This document shows positions 1 to 11,099 of a DNA stretch of 40,029 bases, piece after piece (within the stretch, counting starts at the first letter, position 1; every line of letters starts with the position of its first letter). The notes beneath the pieces are model-generated. The model saw only the letters and a program-made list of their open reading frames with translations. It had not been told where the DNA came from and ran no database searches. The translations under genes were made by a program, and so were the position numbers. Source of the stretch: Burkholderiales bacterium (GTDB taxonomy: Bacteria > Pseudomonadota > Gammaproteobacteria > Burkholderiales > SG8-39); the NCBI GenBank assembly GCA_014860355.1, contig JACZJV010000158.1:1-40029 (forward strand). Reading direction: 5' to 3'.

Positions 1-2
1 GT

Positions 3-1410
3 GCGGGCGGCGGCGGCGGTAGCATCGTCTTGCGCAGCGCTGGCGCCATCCTGCTTTCTTCTACTGGCAGCTATAGCCCTGTTAGCGCGTCTGGAGGTGA
101 CGGCGGTGAAGGCGGCTGGGGCGGCCAAGGCGCCGGGCAAAACTATGGCTACAGCTACAGCTACAGCGTCCGGAACAGCTACGGCGGCAATGGTGGTAAG
201 GGCGGCATGGGCGGCATGGGCGGCATCGGTGGCAATGGCGGCAATATTCTCGTGCAGGGTGTCGGTACCCTCGACTTGTCGAATGCCAAGGTTTACGCCG
301 ATGGCGGTCGGGGCGCTGGCGGCGGCAGCGGCGGCCGCGGCGGCTACGGCGCCAGCGGCTATCAAGTCGATGGAATCCCTGCAGGTGACGGCGGCGCAGG
401 CGGAAACGGCGGGGCGGGGGCTATTGGCGGCAATGGCGGCGGCATTACCTTGCGCAGCACGGGCGCAGATGTTTCTGTCGCTGGATACAGCACGATACGC
501 GCCGAAGGAGGAACAGGCGGATATGGCGGGCGCGGCGGGGACGGCTGGTATGGCGGCGACGGTTACCTGGGCGGCGGAAAGGGTGGTGACGGAGGCGCTG
601 GTGCCGGCGCCGGCGCCGGCGGTGGCGGGGGTACGATTATTGTCAATGCTCTAGGCGCCATCACGCTGACTCAGGGGAGCATGATTGCCAGGGGCGGCTA
701 TGGTGGCAATGGCGGCGGTGGCGGCCAAGGCGGCAGTGGTGGCTACGGCGATGGCGAATACTCCAGCGGAGGCGGTGGCGGAGCGGGTGGAAGCGCCGGC
801 ATCGGCGGCGACGGTGGCGGGGGCGGGAGCATCTCCCTCAATAGTGCCGGCTCCATCACGTTGACCTTGGCGAGTTCGATTAGCGCTGAGGGAGGTGTTG
901 GCGGCCGGGGTGGGCATGGCGGAAACGGCGGCCGAGGCGGTGACGCCGTAGATTTTGGATACTCCATCGGCGGCAACGCAGGTAATGGCGGGGACGGCGC
1001 GAGCGGCGGAAATGGCGGCCTCGGAGGCAGCGTTACGCTTGAGAGCACCGGAGCAAGCGCAACTATCGCGCTGTCGGATTCCATTCTCTACGCAAACGGT
1101 GGCCAAGGCGGCTACGGCGGGTACGGCGGAACAGGTGGTGACGGCGGTTATGGCTCCTTGTCCGGTGGCAGCGGTGGCAACGGCGGGACCGGCGGCAATG
1201 CCGGGGCCGGGCGCGGCGGTGGCAATATTCTCGCCAAGGCTGCGGGCGCAGTCGAGGTTCTACTCGGCAGCATAGAGGCGCGCGGAGGCTATGGCGGCAA
1301 CGGCGGCAACGGCGGCAATGGCGGTTACTACGGATCCAGCGCTACAGTCGATGGCAGCCCGGGCATCGGACTCGATGGCGGTGACGGCGGACAGGGCGGA
1401 GTGAGCGGGC
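3..1410 (+). repeat. Tandem ~65-residue glycine-rich modules inside the surface protein
   Basis: About seven units of roughly 195 bases follow one another. Each has a short beta-like stretch (pattern I-x-L-x-S-x-G then S-x-I-x-A) followed by a long run of GGxGG triplets. The same Gly-Asn-Ile-Leu start recurs at base 240 and base 1221, 981 bases (327 codons, five units) apart. The repeats explain the many spurious open frames in other phases here. Confidence 0.8.
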
Positions 1411-4232
1411 GCGTGCAATTCTTTAGCGGGTTTGCTTCGCCCGTAACCCTGGGCTCCGGCGCCCTGATCGTTGCGGGCGTAGGCGCCGGTGGGATCGGGG
1501 GCGACGGCGGATGCAATGGAAATTTGGGCCCCTGTCTCGGACTTGCCGGCAGCGATGGCGCAGACGGAATCCCGTTTGCGCCGGGTGAACCGCCGAATGT
1601 GCTCGTGTCGGCCGGCGGCAGTTTCGTCAATAGCGCCGGATCCAGCGTACTCGACGTGGGCATTGCGGGAAGCTGGCTGATCTATTCCGGCGAGACGAAT
1701 CCGGGCAATTTCGCCGCGCAGCGCGGCGGACTTGTCTACGATTTCAAGCAATACAACACCAGCTACGGCGGCACTGTTCTAGGCACGGGCGATGGCTTCA
1801 TCTACAGCCTGGCCCCGGTCCTGACGCCTACCTTGTCCGGCAATTTCACCAAGACCTATGACGGCAATACGACTGCCAGTGTCTCCGGCGCCACACTCAG
1901 TGCCAGCGGAGTCAGCGGCGGTCTGATCGACGGCGATACTTCGGTCGTACTGGGCGGACCGACCTCGGCGACTTTCGACACCAAGAGTGCGGGCACGGGC
2001 AAGACCGTCACCGCCACTGGACTGTCGTTCATCAGCGCCAGCGAGGGTGCAATACCGGTATATGGTTACGTATTGCCGGCTTCGGTTACTGCGATCGGTG
2101 CCATCGATCAGGCCAGCCTGACCGTCGCGGCTGTGACGGCCGCGAACAAAGTGTATGACGGTACGACGCTGGCAACAGTGAGCGGCGGTACGTTCTCTGG
2201 CTTGATCGCGGGAGACGATGTCAGCGTTGGCACCGCCAGCGGCAGCTTCGCGGACAAGAATGTGGGTGTGGCCAAAACTGTCACCGTTAATGGCATTACA
2301 TTGACGGGCGCAGACGCAGGCAATTACCTGCTAACTGGTACCACGTCGAGCACGACCGCCGACATCACCCAGCGCCCGCTTTCCACCTGGATCGGTGGAA
2401 CGGCAGGGAACTGGTCGGTCGCGTCGAACTGGGATGCGATCCCCGATCTCTCGAACGTACTGGCGGTGACTGTGCCTGCGGGCACGACGGTAACCTACGA
2501 TGCCGGGATCGCCAACATCGCATCACTGGACACCGGCGGACTGAGCATCATAGGCGGCACCCTGAACATCGCCAACAGCCTCACGGTGAGTTCGAGCTAC
2601 AGCCATACGGGCGGCACGCTCGGCGCCTTTGGCGCCGGGTCCACTGCCGACATCACCCAGGCGAGCGGCAACCTGAGCCTGCCGGGGATCACGGTGGCGA
2701 GCCTCAGCCTCAATGCGCCTGCGGGGGAGATCACGCAAGTCGGTCGGATCGCCGTGCTGACGCTCAATACCCAGTCGCAGGGTGCCACGACGCTCAACAA
2801 CCCGGACAACCAGATCTCCGGCCGCGTCGACATGAAATCGGGCGGGCCGCTGATCCTGTGGGGATCGGGTGACCTGAACCTGGGCGCCATCGACGCCGGC
2901 ACCAGCGCGGCCGAGATCAAGGCGGGCGGCGCCATACTGCAGGCGCCGGGGACCGACAGCGGCATCAACCTCATCGCCGGATCGGCCGATCTTGAGAGCG
3001 TATTCGGCGGTGCCTCGGGCGGCCTCGCCATCAGCGCCAACACCCAGGTGACGGGCGCGCTCGTCGCCAGCGTCGGTGCCGAAGCGGACTTCGGCGGCAT
3101 TCGCATCCAGAACACCGGCGCGCAACCTTCGAGCGTGACGCTCACCGACAATGCGCTTGCGGGCGCAAGCGTCAGTTTCCTCAATACCGGGAACATCGAC
3201 AGCACGTCCGGTATTAGCCTGACGACCCTCACGGGCGGCGATCTCGCGCTGCTCTCGAACGGCAACATCACTTGGGACGGCGGCAGCCTAGCCACGCCAA
3301 CGGGCAGCGTGCAGATCAGCGCCGACGGCAGCCTCGGCGTGACCGGCGCCTTGACTTCGCCCGTGGATCTTGCGCTGTCCTCGGCCATCTCGATCGATGT
3401 CAGCGGCAGCGTGATTACCCAGGGTACGGGCACGGTGGCGCTTGTTGCGCCGAGCGTAAGCATCAGCGGCTCGGTCGACTCGGCCGACGATGTCGGCGTC
3501 GTCGCGGACAGCGTCAGTCTTGCGTCCGGATCGAACACCAGCGCGACCCACGACGTGATACTCGCGGCTGCAGACATTACGGCCACGAGCGCGACCGTTG
3601 CCGCGGACCACGACATCTCGGCTGCGGTGACGGGCGACCTGCGCCTGAACAGCTCCGGTTTTACCGCAGGCAACGACATCTTTATCAACCTGCTCGGAAC
3701 GAGCTCGACGCTCTATCTCAATGATGTGAGCGGGCTGGAGGAAGCGTCGTTCCTGTGGGCGCAGGCGCCGAGTACGATTTTCCTTGCTTATGCTGCGCGC
3801 GCCTCGGGCGGACTGGTGGTCGACGGTGTTCAGGTGGATCCGTTCACGTATGTCACCACTGTGGGCGGCAGCGGACTGTTCTACGGTCCGGGGAAACTTC
3901 CGGCGGTTCCCGGTGCCGGCCTCGAACTGGCCTACGCGGACGGCTTGCCCCCGGTCGACGGAACCACGGTGGATCCGACGGTCATCAGCGCGGTTATCGC
4001 GGCCGTGAACGCCACCACCACATCGACCGTGGAACGGGCCGGCGCCTTGCCGGGGACGTTCGACACGGACTTTGGAACCCTGGGCAGTCTTGGCGGATCG
4101 GACGACTCGATAGGCGGCAGCGAAGGCAGCTTTGGCGGGGACGAAGAAGACGAGAACCAGACCGACGCAGGCACGGGCCTGAAGAAAAAGGCGGACAAGC
4201 CGACCACGAAGAAGCTCTCCACATGCAGCTAA
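3..4232 (+). CDS. Giant glycine-rich YDG/MBG-repeat surface protein, 3' part (5' end outside window)
   Basis: The frame is open to the left edge (Gly-rich codons precede the first possible TTG at 30), so the gene starts upstream and at least 1409 codons are visible. Regions in order: about 470 residues of glycine-rich tandem modules; a linker; two YDG/MBG-type domains near 1848-2050 and 2118-2370, each opening with a K-x-YDG-x-T signature (TKTYDGNTT and NKVYDGTTL); then about 600 residues of Ser/Thr/Gly/Ala-rich sequence with short alternating hydrophobic segments, as in beta-helical adhesins. The tail is acidic Gly/Ser/Asp/Glu, then a Lys-rich stretch ending in Cys-Ser. In known families this architecture belongs to filamentous-haemagglutinin-like exoproteins of two-partner secretion (TpsA). 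The N-terminal secretion domain and any TpsB partner are not visible. No autotransporter barrel is seen at the C-terminus. A secreted FecR-domain gene follows by 14 bases, probably in one operon. The adhesin role is inferred. Confidence 0.85.
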   Translation, partial: AGGGGGSIVLRSAGAILLSSTGSYSPVSASGGDGGEGGWGGQGAGQNYGYSYSYSVRNSYGGNGGKGGMGGMGGIGGNGGNILVQGVGTLDLSNAKVYADGGRGAGGGSGGRGGYGASGYQVDGIPAGDGGAGGNGGAGAIGGNGGGITLRSTGADVSVAGYSTIRAEGGTGGYGGRGGDGWYGGDGYLGGGKGGDGGAGAGAGAGGGGGTIIVNALGAITLTQGSMIARGGYGGNGGGGGQGGSGGYGDGEYSSGGGGGAGGSAGIGGDGGGGGSISLNSAGSITLTLASSISAEGGVGGRGGHGGNGGRGGDAVDFGYSIGGNAGNGGDGASGGNGGLGGSVTLESTGASATIALSDSILYANGGQGGYGGYGGTGGDGGYGSLSGGSGGNGGTGGNAGAGRGGGNILAKAAGAVEVLLGSIEARGGYGGNGGNGGNGGYYGSSATVDGSPGIGLDGGDGGQGGVSGRVQFFSGFASPVTLGSGALIVAGVGAGGIGGDGGCNGNLGPCLGLAGSDGADGIPFAPGEPPNVLVSAGGSFVNSAGSSVLDVGIAGSWLIYSGETNPGNFAAQRGGLVYDFKQYNTSYGGTVLGTGDGFIYSLAPVLTPTLSGNFTKTYDGNTTASVSGATLSASGVSGGLIDGDTSVVLGGPTSATFDTKSAGTGKTVTATGLSFISASEGAIPVYGYVLPASVTAIGAIDQASLTVAAVTAANKVYDGTTLATVSGGTFSGLIAGDDVSVGTASGSFADKNVGVAKTVTVNGITLTGADAGNYLLTGTTSSTTADITQRPLSTWIGGTAGNWSVASNWDAIPDLSNVLAVTVPAGTTVTYDAGIANIASLDTGGLSIIGGTLNIANSLTVSSSYSHTGGTLGAFGAGSTADITQASGNLSLPGITVASLSLNAPAGEITQVGRIAVLTLNTQSQGATTLNNPDNQISGRVDMKSGGPLILWGSGDLNLGAIDAGTSAAEIKAGGAILQAPGTDSGINLIAGSADLESVFGGASGGLAISANTQVTGALVASVGAEADFGGIRIQNTGAQPSSVTLTDNALAGASVSFLNTGNIDSTSGISLTTLTGGDLALLSNGNITWDGGSLATPTGSVQISADGSLGVTGALTSPVDLALSSAISIDVSGSVITQGTGTVALVAPSVSISGSVDSADDVGVVADSVSLASGSNTSATHDVILAAADITATSATVAADHDISAAVTGDLRLNSSGFTAGNDIFINLLGTSSTLYLNDVSGLEEASFLWAQAPSTIFLAYAARASGGLVVDGVQVDPFTYVTTVGGSGLFYGPGKLPAVPGAGLELAYADGLPPVDGTTVDPTVISAVIAAVNATTTSTVERAGALPGTFDTDFGTLGSLGGSDDSIGGSEGSFGGDEEDENQTDAGTGLKKKADKPTTKKLSTCS

Positions 4233-4246
4233 CCGGAGAAACGACG

Positions 4247-4978
4247 ATGCGAAACCCTGCGCTCATCCTGGCCGGTCTGCTGCTTGTGGCTGCCGGCACC
4301 CTGAGTGGCGCCGTGCAGGCGGCCAATGCGGTCGGGCAGGTCACCCACCTCTCCGGCACCCTGGTCGCCAAGCGTGCCGATGGCACGACCAAGCTCTACT
4401 CGGTGAAATCCGAAGTGCAGGAGGGCGACACGCTCTCCACCGAGCGCGATACCTATGCGCGCATCAAGTTCGCCGACGGCGGCGAAGTGGTGCTGCGGCC
4501 GGGTTCGCAGCTCAAGGTGGCGGCGTATTCGTTCAAGCAGGACCAGCCGAAGGCGGACAACATCTTTCTGAGCATCCTCAAGGGAGGCATGCGCGCGGTC
4601 ACCGGCCTCGTAGGCAAGCGCAATCGCGATGCCGTGACTTTCGGCACCGTCACGGCGACCATCGGCATACGCGGCACCCACTTCGGCGCGCTGATCTGCC
4701 AGAACGACTGCGGCGGCATTCCCACCGTCAGCGGCAAGGCGCCGGAGAACGGGCTGCACCTGGACGTCGCCGCCGGCGCCATCGTGGTCAGGAACGCGGC
4801 CGGTGAACAGGTGATCAACGCCGGGCAGTTCGGCTACGTGCAGAACGCAAATATTCTGCCCGCCATCGTGCCGCCGTCGGAGGGCGTACAGGTGACCATG
4901 CCGAGCAGCATCAGCCAGAACAAATCCTCGGGCCGCGGCGTCGGCAGCAGCAGCGACAACGAGTGCGCGGTGCAGTAG
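4247..4978 (+). CDS. Secreted FecR-domain protein
   Basis: 243 residues. ATG at 4247 is preceded by a GGAG-type site at 4235-4238. The N-terminus has a signal peptide (MRNPALILAGLLLVAAG, cleavage probably after the AVQA near residue 24). The mature part begins VGQVTHLSGTLVAKRADG and continues with EGDTLSTERDTYARIKFADGG and VLRPGSQLKV, the usual FecR-domain pattern. Mid-protein there is TATIGIRGTHFG, typical of the FecR proteins encoded beside large exoproteins rather than of the TonB-linked FecR anti-sigma factors. There is no transmembrane helix after the signal peptide, so it is probably periplasmic. It follows the giant glycine-rich gene by 14 bases. This pairing is recurrent in proteobacteria, but its molecular role is not established; I infer a role in export, anchoring or sensing of the exoprotein. 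Two cysteines lie close together in CQNDC. Confidence 0.85.
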   Translation: MRNPALILAGLLLVAAGTLSGAVQAANAVGQVTHLSGTLVAKRADGTTKLYSVKSEVQEGDTLSTERDTYARIKFADGGEVVLRPGSQLKVAAYSFKQDQPKADNIFLSILKGGMRAVTGLVGKRNRDAVTFGTVTATIGIRGTHFGALICQNDCGGIPTVSGKAPENGLHLDVAAGAIVVRNAAGEQVINAGQFGYVQNANILPAIVPPSEGVQVTMPSSISQNKSSGRGVGSSSDNECAVQ

Positions 4979-5050
4979 GGCGCTAGGCCCCGCCTTCGGG
5001 AAGCGCGGTGCTTGCAAGCGCGCGTCGATGCAGCGGCGCGCTCGCCGCCG

Positions 5051-5422
5051 CTACGCGTCGCCTTTGCCTTTCAATCTGGCCTTGAGATCGGCGAATGCCT
5101 TGTAGGTGGAAGGCGCATCCGCCTGCCCGCCGCCCGCCGCTGCGCCGCGTCCGGCGGAATCCAGCTGGCGCGCGTGTTCGTTCTCGTGGCAGTAGATGCA
5201 CAGCAGTTCCCAGTTGCTGCCATCGGGCGGATTGTTGTCGTGATTGTGGTCCTTGTGGTGCACGGTGAGTTGCAGCACATTCGCACGCGTGAATTCGCGC
5301 GCGCAGCGTCCGCACACCCAGGGATAGATCTTCAGCGCCTGCTCGCGATAGTCCTTTTCTCTAAGATCGCGATTGCGCCTGGCTTCGGCCACGATCCGGT
5401 CCATTTTGCCGGGATCAGACAT
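5051..5422 (-). CDS. Small HNH nuclease family protein (YajD-like)
   Basis: 123 residues. The start ATG at 5422 has a GAGAGGAG site about ten bases upstream on the minus strand. The HNH fold is complete: a first zinc knuckle CGRC, the core [20 protein letters not shown] with the double-His catalytic motif and downstream Asn, and a second knuckle CIYCHENEH. Length and layout match the short stand-alone YajD family. No restriction, phage or intron context is present, so it looks like a chromosomal housekeeping-type member of unknown biological role. It is convergent with the FecR gene and divergent from purL. The C-terminal 35 residues are low-complexity Gly/Ala/Lys. Confidence 0.85.
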   Translation of the reverse strand: MSDPGKMDRIVAEARRNRDLREKDYREQALKIYPWVCGRCAREFTRANVLQLTVHHKDHNHDNNPPDGSNWELLCIYCHENEHARQLDSAGRGAAAGGGQADAPSTYKAFADLKARLKGKGDA

Positions 5423-5525
5423 GGGTACATTCTCCTCTCGTCCTGCTTTGTCCTACGGCTATTGCAGCCTGGCGCGCTCATTGTGCACCGCGGCTGCGCG
5501 ATCATCAACGGCACCCTGCATCCGT

Positions 5526-5531
5526 TATAAT
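5526..5531 (+). promoter_or_regulatory. Putative sigma-70 -10 box upstream of purL
   Basis: A perfect TATAAT lies 24 bases before the purL ATG. No good -35 hexamer is visible at 16-18 bases spacing, so the promoter is either weak, activator dependent, or this is chance. A start near 5538 would give a short leader of about 18 bases. No PurR-like operator was recognised. Confidence 0.45.
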
Positions 5532-5555
5532 TATGCTTTAAGTGTGCAGGCTTTC

Positions 5556-8500
5556 ATGGCTGAAATCCTCAAGCTGCGCGGCGCTCCCGCGCTGTCCGCC
5601 TTCCGTCTGGAAAAACTGCACATCCGCCTGGCCGAAATCGCGCCGGGCGCGCGCATCGCCGGCGCCGAATTCCGCCATTTCGTCGAGACTGCACACGCAT
5701 TGACCGGCGCCGAGCGCGCGGTGCTCGACCGGCTGCTGGTCTATGGCGAGCCGGTGCGCCCGTCACCGCCGGCCGGAGATCTGATACTGGTGGTGCCGCG
5801 CGCGGGCACCATCTCGCCCTGGTCGTCCAAGGCCACCGACATCGCGCGCCAGTGCGGCCTGCCAGCGGTGCGGCGCATCGAACGGGGCATCGCCTATTAC
5901 ACCGAAGGCGCGCCCGGACGCAGATGGGAGATCGCCGCGTTGCTGCACGATCGCATGACCGAGACCGTGCTCGATACCATGGATGCCGCGGAACAGCTGT
6001 TCCGCCATGTGGCGCCGCGGCCGCTCGCCAGCGTCGACCTGCTTGCGCGCGGGCATGCGGCGCTGGAGGAGGCCAACCGCAGCATGGGCCTTGCGCTCTC
6101 GGCCGACGAAATCAACTACCTGCTCGCGAATTTCCGCGCCATCGGGCGCAATCCCACCGATGCCGAACTCACCATGTTCGCGCAGGCGAATTCCGAGCAC
6201 TGCCGCCACAAGATTTTCAACGCGTCATGGGTAATCGACGATGTCGCCGAGCCGCATACGCTGTTCGGCATGATCCGCGAGACCGAGAAGGCCAATCCGC
6301 AGGGCACGGTGCTCGCCTACTCGGACAACTCCGCCATCATGGAAGGGCGCGAGATCGCGCGCTTCTACCCGGACGCGGCGGGCAACTATGCCTACCGCCG
6401 CGAAGCCACGCACACGCTGATGAAAGTGGAGACGCACAATCATCCGACCGCGATATCGCCGTATCCGGGCGCGGCCACGGGCTCGGGCGGCGAGATCCGC
6501 GACGAAGGCGCGACCGGCCGCGGCGCCAAGCCCAAAGCCGGCCTCGCTGGATTTTCGGTGTCGAATCTGCGCATTCCGGGCGGGCTGCAGCCCTGGGAGG
6601 CCGACCACGGAAAACCCGGCCGCATCGCCTCGGCGCTGGACATCATGCTCGAGGGGCCGATCGGCGCGGCCGCGTTCAACAATGAATTCGGCCGCCCCAA
6701 TCTCGCGGGCTACTTCCGCAGCTTCGAGATCGAAGCCGCGGGCGAACTGCGCGGCTATCACAAGCCGATCATGATCGCGGGCGGCGTGGGCAATATCGCC
6801 GCGCGCGATGCGTTCAAGCTGGGGCTGCCCGCGGGTTCGCTGCTGATCCAGCTCGGCGGGCCGGGCATGCTCATCGGCATGGGCGGGGGCGCCGCATCGA
6901 GCATGGCCACCGGCAGCAACACCGAAGACCTGGATTTCGATTCGGTGCAGCGCGGCAACGCCGAGATCCAGCGCCGCGCGCAGGAAGTCATCGACCGCTG
7001 CTGGCAGCTCGCCGGGTCCAATCCGATACTGTCGATACACGACGTGGGCGCGGGCGGCCTGTCGAATGCGCTGCCCGAGCTGGCGCACGGCGCGGGCCGC
7101 GGCGCCAGCCTGGATTTGCGCGCGATTCCGAGCGAAGAGCCGGGCATGTCGCCGCGCGAAATCTGGTGCAACGAAGCGCAGGAGCGCTACGTGCTCGCCG
7201 TCGCGCCCGATCGGCTCGAAGTGTTTCGCGCCATCTGTGCGCGCGAGCGCTGTCCGTACGCGGTGCTGGGCACGGCCACGGCAGAGCAGCAGCTCACGCT
7301 GGCGGACGAGCGCTACGGCAACAAGCCGGTGGACATGGACCTGGGCGTGCTGCTGGGCAAGCCGCCGCGCATGCTGCGCGCGGTCGCGCGGCGCAAACAG
7401 GAGTTTCAGCCGCTCGCCATCGCCGGCATCGAGCTCGCCGAAGCCTGCTACCGCGTGCTGCGCCATCCGAGCGTGGCGGACAAGACTTTCCTCATCAGCA
7501 TCGGCGACCGCAGCGTGGGCGGGCTGTGCGCGCGCGACCCCTTTGTCGGGCCCTGGCAGACGCCGGTGGCCGATTGCGCGGTCACCTTGCTCGGCTTTCA
7601 GGAATACGCGGGCGAAGCCTACTGCATGGGCGAGCGTGCGCCGCTCGCCGTCATCGACGCGCCGGCCTCGGGACGCATGGCGGTGGGCGAGGCGCTGACC
7701 AATCTCGCCGCGGCGCCGGTGGAATTGGCGCGCGTCAAGCTCTCGGCCAACTGGATGGCGGCGGCGGGGCATGCGGGCGAGGATGCGGCGCTCTACGACA
7801 CGGTGCGCGCGGTGGCGCTGGAGCTGTGTCCGGCGCTGGGCATAGGCATACCGGTGGGCAAGGATTCGCTGTCGATGAAAACCACCTGGGAGGAAGCGGG
7901 GCGCAGGAAAGAAGTGGTCGCGCCGCTCTCGCTCATCGTATCGGCGTTCGCGCCCTGCGCCGACGCGCGCCGCGTGCTCACGCCGCAGCTGTGCCTGGAC
8001 GCGGGCGCGAGCGTGCTGATACTCGTCGATCTCGGGCGCGGCAGGAACCGCCTCGGCGGCTCCATCCTCGCGCAGGTATACGGCCAGATGGGCGACACCG
8101 TGCCCGACCTGGACGATGCGGCGGCGCTGAAGCGCTTTTTTGAAGGTGTGCAGGCGCTCAATCGCGACGGCCTGCTGCTTGCCTATCACGACCGCTCCGA
8201 CGGCGGCCTGTATGCGACGGTGTGCGAAATGGCGTTCGCCGCGCATTGCGGTGTGACGCTTGATCTGGATGCAATTTGCGCGGATGCCAGGCAGGAGCGT
8301 GAGCTTGCGGCGCTGTTCGCCGAGGAACTGGGCGCAGTGCTGCAGGTGCGCTTGCGCGATAGCGACGCGGTGCTCGCGCGCTTGCACGCGGGGAAGTTGC
8401 CGGCCCAGATCATCGGCAGTCCGAACGCGAGCGATGAAATCCGGCTTGTACGCGGCGCGACGCCGGTGTTGGCGCGAAAGCGCATCGATCTACAGCGCGC

Positions 8501-9425
8501 CTGGGCCGAGACCACCTGGCGCATGCAGGCGCTGCGCGACAATCCGGAATGCGCGCGCGAGGAATACGAGCGCATACTCGATGCGGGCGATCCCGGTTTG
8601 CATTCCAGACTCGGCTTCGATCCGAACGAGGACCCAGCCGCGCCTTACATCGCCAAAGGTGTCCGGCCCAGGATCGCCATCCTGCGCGAACAGGGCGTGA
8701 ATGGGCAGGTGGAAATGGCGGCGGCGTTCGACCGCGCCGGTTTCGATGCGGCCGATGTGCACATGAGCGACATCATTTCCGGGCGCGTCGCACTCTCCGC
8801 TTACCAGGGCCTGGCCGCCTGCGGCGGCTTTTCCTATGGCGATGTGCTCGGCGCGGGCGAGGGCTGGGCCAAGTCCATACTGCTCAATGCGCGCGCGCGC
8901 GACGAGTTCGAGTCCTACTTCGGCCGCGGCGACGTGTTCGCGCTCGGCGTGTGCAACGGCTGCCAGATGATGAGCAATCTGCACGAGATCATTCCGGGCG
9001 CGGCGCACTGGCCGAAGTTCCTGAAGAACCGCTCGGAGCAGTTCGAGGCGCGCTTTGTCATGGTCGAGGTGTGCGAGAGTCCGTCGCTGTTTTTCACCGG
9101 CATGGCCGGCAGCCGCATGGCGGTGGCCACCGCGCACGGCGAGGGCAGGGCGGCTTTCACCGACGGCGAGGCGCAGGCCAGGGCGCTGGTCGCGCTGCGC
9201 TACGTCGACAATCGCGGCGCGACTACCGAATCCTATCCGGCGAACCCCAACGGGTCGCCCGCGGGCATCACCGGACTGACCACCGCCGACGGCCGCTACA
9301 CCATCCTCATGCCGCACCCGGAGCGCGTGTTCCGCAGCGTGCAGCAGTCCTGGCACCCCCGTGGCTGGTCCGAGGACAGTCCGTGGATGCGCATGTTCCG
9401 CAATGCGCGCGCGTGGGTGGGCTAG
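5556..9425 (+). CDS. purL: Phosphoribosylformylglycinamidine synthase (FGAM synthase), single-chain
   Basis: 1289 residues, the length of the large single-chain enzyme (about 1295 in E. coli). It converts formylglycinamide ribonucleotide, ATP and glutamine to FGAM in purine synthesis, in the cytoplasm. The N-terminal PurS-like region is followed by two AIR-synthase-type halves; the first carries the FGAR/ATP motifs ([34 protein letters not shown]). The C-terminal class I glutaminase begins [16 protein letters not shown] and has its nucleophile Cys1133 in [12 protein letters not shown] and the triad His1254/Glu1256 in MPHPERVF. All catalytic features appear intact. I chose ATG 5556 ([14 protein letters not shown]) because family similarity starts there; the frame stays open further upstream but with unrelated sequence. 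It is monocistronic as seen, convergent with ctaA with 19 bases between the stops. Confidence 0.98.
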   Translation: MAEILKLRGAPALSAFRLEKLHIRLAEIAPGARIAGAEFRHFVETAHALTGAERAVLDRLLVYGEPVRPSPPAGDLILVVPRAGTISPWSSKATDIARQCGLPAVRRIERGIAYYTEGAPGRRWEIAALLHDRMTETVLDTMDAAEQLFRHVAPRPLASVDLLARGHAALEEANRSMGLALSADEINYLLANFRAIGRNPTDAELTMFAQANSEHCRHKIFNASWVIDDVAEPHTLFGMIRETEKANPQGTVLAYSDNSAIMEGREIARFYPDAAGNYAYRREATHTLMKVETHNHPTAISPYPGAATGSGGEIRDEGATGRGAKPKAGLAGFSVSNLRIPGGLQPWEADHGKPGRIASALDIMLEGPIGAAAFNNEFGRPNLAGYFRSFEIEAAGELRGYHKPIMIAGGVGNIAARDAFKLGLPAGSLLIQLGGPGMLIGMGGGAASSMATGSNTEDLDFDSVQRGNAEIQRRAQEVIDRCWQLAGSNPILSIHDVGAGGLSNALPELAHGAGRGASLDLRAIPSEEPGMSPREIWCNEAQERYVLAVAPDRLEVFRAICARERCPYAVLGTATAEQQLTLADERYGNKPVDMDLGVLLGKPPRMLRAVARRKQEFQPLAIAGIELAEACYRVLRHPSVADKTFLISIGDRSVGGLCARDPFVGPWQTPVADCAVTLLGFQEYAGEAYCMGERAPLAVIDAPASGRMAVGEALTNLAAAPVELARVKLSANWMAAAGHAGEDAALYDTVRAVALELCPALGIGIPVGKDSLSMKTTWEEAGRRKEVVAPLSLIVSAFAPCADARRVLTPQLCLDAGASVLILVDLGRGRNRLGGSILAQVYGQMGDTVPDLDDAAALKRFFEGVQALNRDGLLLAYHDRSDGGLYATVCEMAFAAHCGVTLDLDAICADARQERELAALFAEELGAVLQVRLRDSDAVLARLHAGKLPAQIIGSPNASDEIRLVRGATPVLARKRIDLQRAWAETTWRMQALRDNPECAREEYERILDAGDPGLHSRLGFDPNEDPAAPYIAKGVRPRIAILREQGVNGQVEMAAAFDRAGFDAADVHMSDIISGRVALSAYQGLAACGGFSYGDVLGAGEGWAKSILLNARARDEFESYFGRGDVFALGVCNGCQMMSNLHEIIPGAAHWPKFLKNRSEQFEARFVMVEVCESPSLFFTGMAGSRMAVATAHGEGRAAFTDGEAQARALVALRYVDNRGATTESYPANPNGSPAGITGLTTADGRYTILMPHPERVFRSVQQSWHPRGWSEDSPWMRMFRNARAWVG

Positions 9426-9444
9426 CGAGCGCGCTCGGGCGCGA

Positions 9445-10530
9445 TCAGCGCAGCGCGTGATTCGCGTACAGGGCGGCGCCGAGCAGCAGCACCGCGCCGC
9501 CCTGATGCGCAGCCGCGAGCGCAACCGGGACGATCAGCAGCAGGGTAGCGATGCCGAGCGTGATCTGCAGTGCGAGCATGCCGAAGAGCAGGTTGACGGC
9601 GAGCCTGGCGCGCGCATCGGTCGGCGCGCGCCGCGTCTTCAGCCAGAACCAGGGCACCAGCACGGCCAGCAGCCAGGCGCCGAGACGGTGATCGAACTGC
9701 ACCGTCGCCATATTGTTGAAGAAATTGAGGTACCACGGATCGAGCATGAAGATCTCCGGCGGCACCAGGTGACCGTCCATGAGCGGAAAGGTGTTGTAGG
9801 CCAGGCCGGCGCGGATGCCGGCGACGAAGCCGCCGGTGATCACCATGTAGGCAGCCGTCGCGGTGATGACCCAGGAAAATCTGCGCAGCCCTGCATGCTG
9901 CGTACCCATTGCTCCCGCAACGGGGTAGATCAGACCCAGCGCCGTCCACAGCATCGCAGCGTAGATCGCAAGCGCGATGAGCAGATGCGCGGTCAGGCGG
10001 TACTGCGACACGCGCGGGTCGTCCACCAGTCCGGATTTCACCATGTACCAGCCCATCGCGCCCTGCAGTCCGCCGAGCACGAAAATTCCGGCGAGTTTGA
10101 GCGTCAGCGGGCGGTCGATATGGCCGCGCCACCAGAACCAGAGCAGGGGAAGGAGAAACACCGCGCCGATCATGCGGCCTAGCAGCCGATGGAAGTACTC
10201 CCACCAGAATATGCCCTTGAATTCGTCCAGGCCCATCGTGTGGTTGACCTTGCGGTATTCCGGCGTGAGCTGGTACTTGGCGAAAGTCTCCAGCCACTGC
10301 GCCTCGTTCAGCGGCGGCAGGGTGCCGACGATGGGCTGCCATTCGACGATCGACAAGCCCGAATGCGTAAGCCTGGTTACGCCGCCCACCACTACCATGG
10401 CGAACACCAGCGCGCAGCAGGCGAGCAGCCAGGCCGCGACCTGGCGCTGCTTTCGCGGCAGCGGCGCGCCTGCGGCCGCCTCGGCAGGCGCTGCATCTGC
10501 AGTAATGGCATTCATCGCATCGGATCGCAT
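9445..10530 (-). CDS. ctaA: Heme A synthase, CtaA/Cox15 family
   Basis: 361 residues with eight predicted membrane helices arranged as two four-helix halves. The inner-membrane enzyme oxidises the C8 methyl of heme O to the formyl of heme A for aa3-type oxidases. Conserved motifs are visible: [16 protein letters not shown] after helix 1, HRLLGR, the His in [16 protein letters not shown] and AHQGGAVLL in the last helices, giving the four heme-ligand histidines. The [10 protein letters not shown] loop is typical of the proteobacterial/mitochondrial Cox15 type rather than the shorter Bacillus type. Start could be ATG 10530 or ATG 10515; neither has a strong ribosome site. It stands alone: no ctaB or cytochrome oxidase genes are in the window. 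Confidence 0.96.
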   Translation of the reverse strand: MRSDAMNAITADAAPAEAAAGAPLPRKQRQVAAWLLACCALVFAMVVVGGVTRLTHSGLSIVEWQPIVGTLPPLNEAQWLETFAKYQLTPEYRKVNHTMGLDEFKGIFWWEYFHRLLGRMIGAVFLLPLLWFWWRGHIDRPLTLKLAGIFVLGGLQGAMGWYMVKSGLVDDPRVSQYRLTAHLLIALAIYAAMLWTALGLIYPVAGAMGTQHAGLRRFSWVITATAAYMVITGGFVAGIRAGLAYNTFPLMDGHLVPPEIFMLDPWYLNFFNNMATVQFDHRLGAWLLAVLVPWFWLKTRRAPTDARARLAVNLLFGMLALQITLGIATLLLIVPVALAAAHQGGAVLLLGAALYANHALR

Positions 10531-10663
10531 TTTTGGGGTGGCTCAGGTGACAAGCGTACTGCATGCAAGGGTAATCGAAACCGGCCACGGCATCCAGCAT
10601 CACGCCATGGACACGCCACCGCCACGAGCCAATCTGCGGTAGCAGAATCGCGCGGGCTTCTGC

Positions 10664-10669
10664 TATAAT
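10664..10669 (+). promoter_or_regulatory. -10 box of the tRNA-Arg promoter
   Basis: TATAAT in the context GCTATAATCCGC, ten bases before the mature tRNA 5' end, the usual position for a proteobacterial tRNA promoter. The -35 region is poor. Initiation near 10676 would leave a leader of only a few bases for RNase P to remove. Confidence 0.7.
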
Positions 10670-10678
10670 CCGCACCTC

Positions 10679-10755
10679 GCGCCTGTAGCTCAGTTGGATA
10701 GAGTACTTGGCTACGAACCAAGGGGTCGTGGGTTCGAATCCTGCCAGGCGCGCCA
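10679..10755 (+). tRNA. tRNA-Arg, anticodon ACG
   Basis: 77 bases including encoded CCA. Acceptor stem GCGCCTG pairs with CAGGCGC (10745-10751), discriminator G, then CCA. The D arm GCTCAGTTGGATAGAGT is standard, the anticodon stem CTTGG/CCAAG encloses loop CTACGAA (anticodon ACG, read as ICG after deamination), and the T loop contains the canonical TTCGAAT. It is preceded by a TATAAT box and followed by a strong intrinsic terminator. The DNA after it changes character (toxin-antitoxin remnants, lower GC), so it may mark an island edge; I found no duplicated 3' end of the tRNA downstream. Confidence 0.98.
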
Positions 10756-10760
10756 TTCAA

Positions 10761-10797
10761 ACAAGGGCTTAGGGAAACCTAGGCCCTTGTCCTTTTT
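10761..10797 (+). terminator. Intrinsic terminator of tRNA-Arg
   Basis: Arms 10761-10773 and 10778-10790 form a 13-pair stem with one T-G wobble, closed by a GAAA tetraloop and followed by CCTTTTT. It lies five bases after the CCA end. Confidence 0.93.
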
Positions 10798-10817
10798 GGC
10801 GAACGTAGCGCTTAAAT

Positions 10818-11099
10818 CTACGCCACCCGCACCTCGACACGAAGTCCAAGAGCGCGAGCCGCTGCCTCGATCTGGTTGAGGCGCGATGCGTGGGTAAGAT
10901 CGAATAGACGGTCTACCTGTGGCATGTGCCATCCCAGGCGGCGAGCCAATTCTGCTTACTTGATACCTGTCTTCAATTCGGTGGCATGCATCGGTAATGC
11001 CGACTGGCGCTTATTCAGGAACACCTTGAATTGCGAGCCCTTGCCTTGCCGAAATGTCGCGCCTTGTTTCGCCAGCCAGCGTTTGAATTCGTTTGAGTT
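10818..11099 (-). pseudogene. Decayed hicA-hicB toxin-antitoxin remnant (fused and truncated)
   Basis: Reading the minus strand from 11099 gives NSNEFKRWLAKQGATF, RQGKGSQFKVFLNKRQSALP and MHATELKTGIK, a clear HicA mRNA-interferase sequence including the GKGSQFKV core and the usual catalytic His position. It then meets TAA (10956-10958). The same frame continues AELARRLGWHMPQVDRL, FDLTHASRLNQIEAAARALG and LRVEVRVA before a stop at 10818, which is the C-terminal DNA-binding part of HicB. The codon expected to be the HicA start is GCG (11100-11102) with a TGA two codons earlier, so translation start is lost. The HicA C-terminus and the HicB N-terminal RNase-H-like half are missing, best explained by a deletion joining the two genes. 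Both products should be non-functional. Confidence 0.85.

Noticed and set aside
651-3611. Long open frames in other phases over the glycine-rich gene
   Set aside because: They arise from GGC/GCC-rich repeats of the real frame; they show Pro/Ala/Arg-rich shadow composition and no ribosome sites.
6225-8387. 720-codon minus-strand frame opposite purL
   Set aside because: Antisense shadow of a clearly functional purL; His/Arg/Ala-rich composition with no domain.
10512-10760. Minus-strand frame across the tRNA gene
   Set aside because: It reads through a perfect tRNA-Arg; such antisense tRNA frames are a known annotation artefact.
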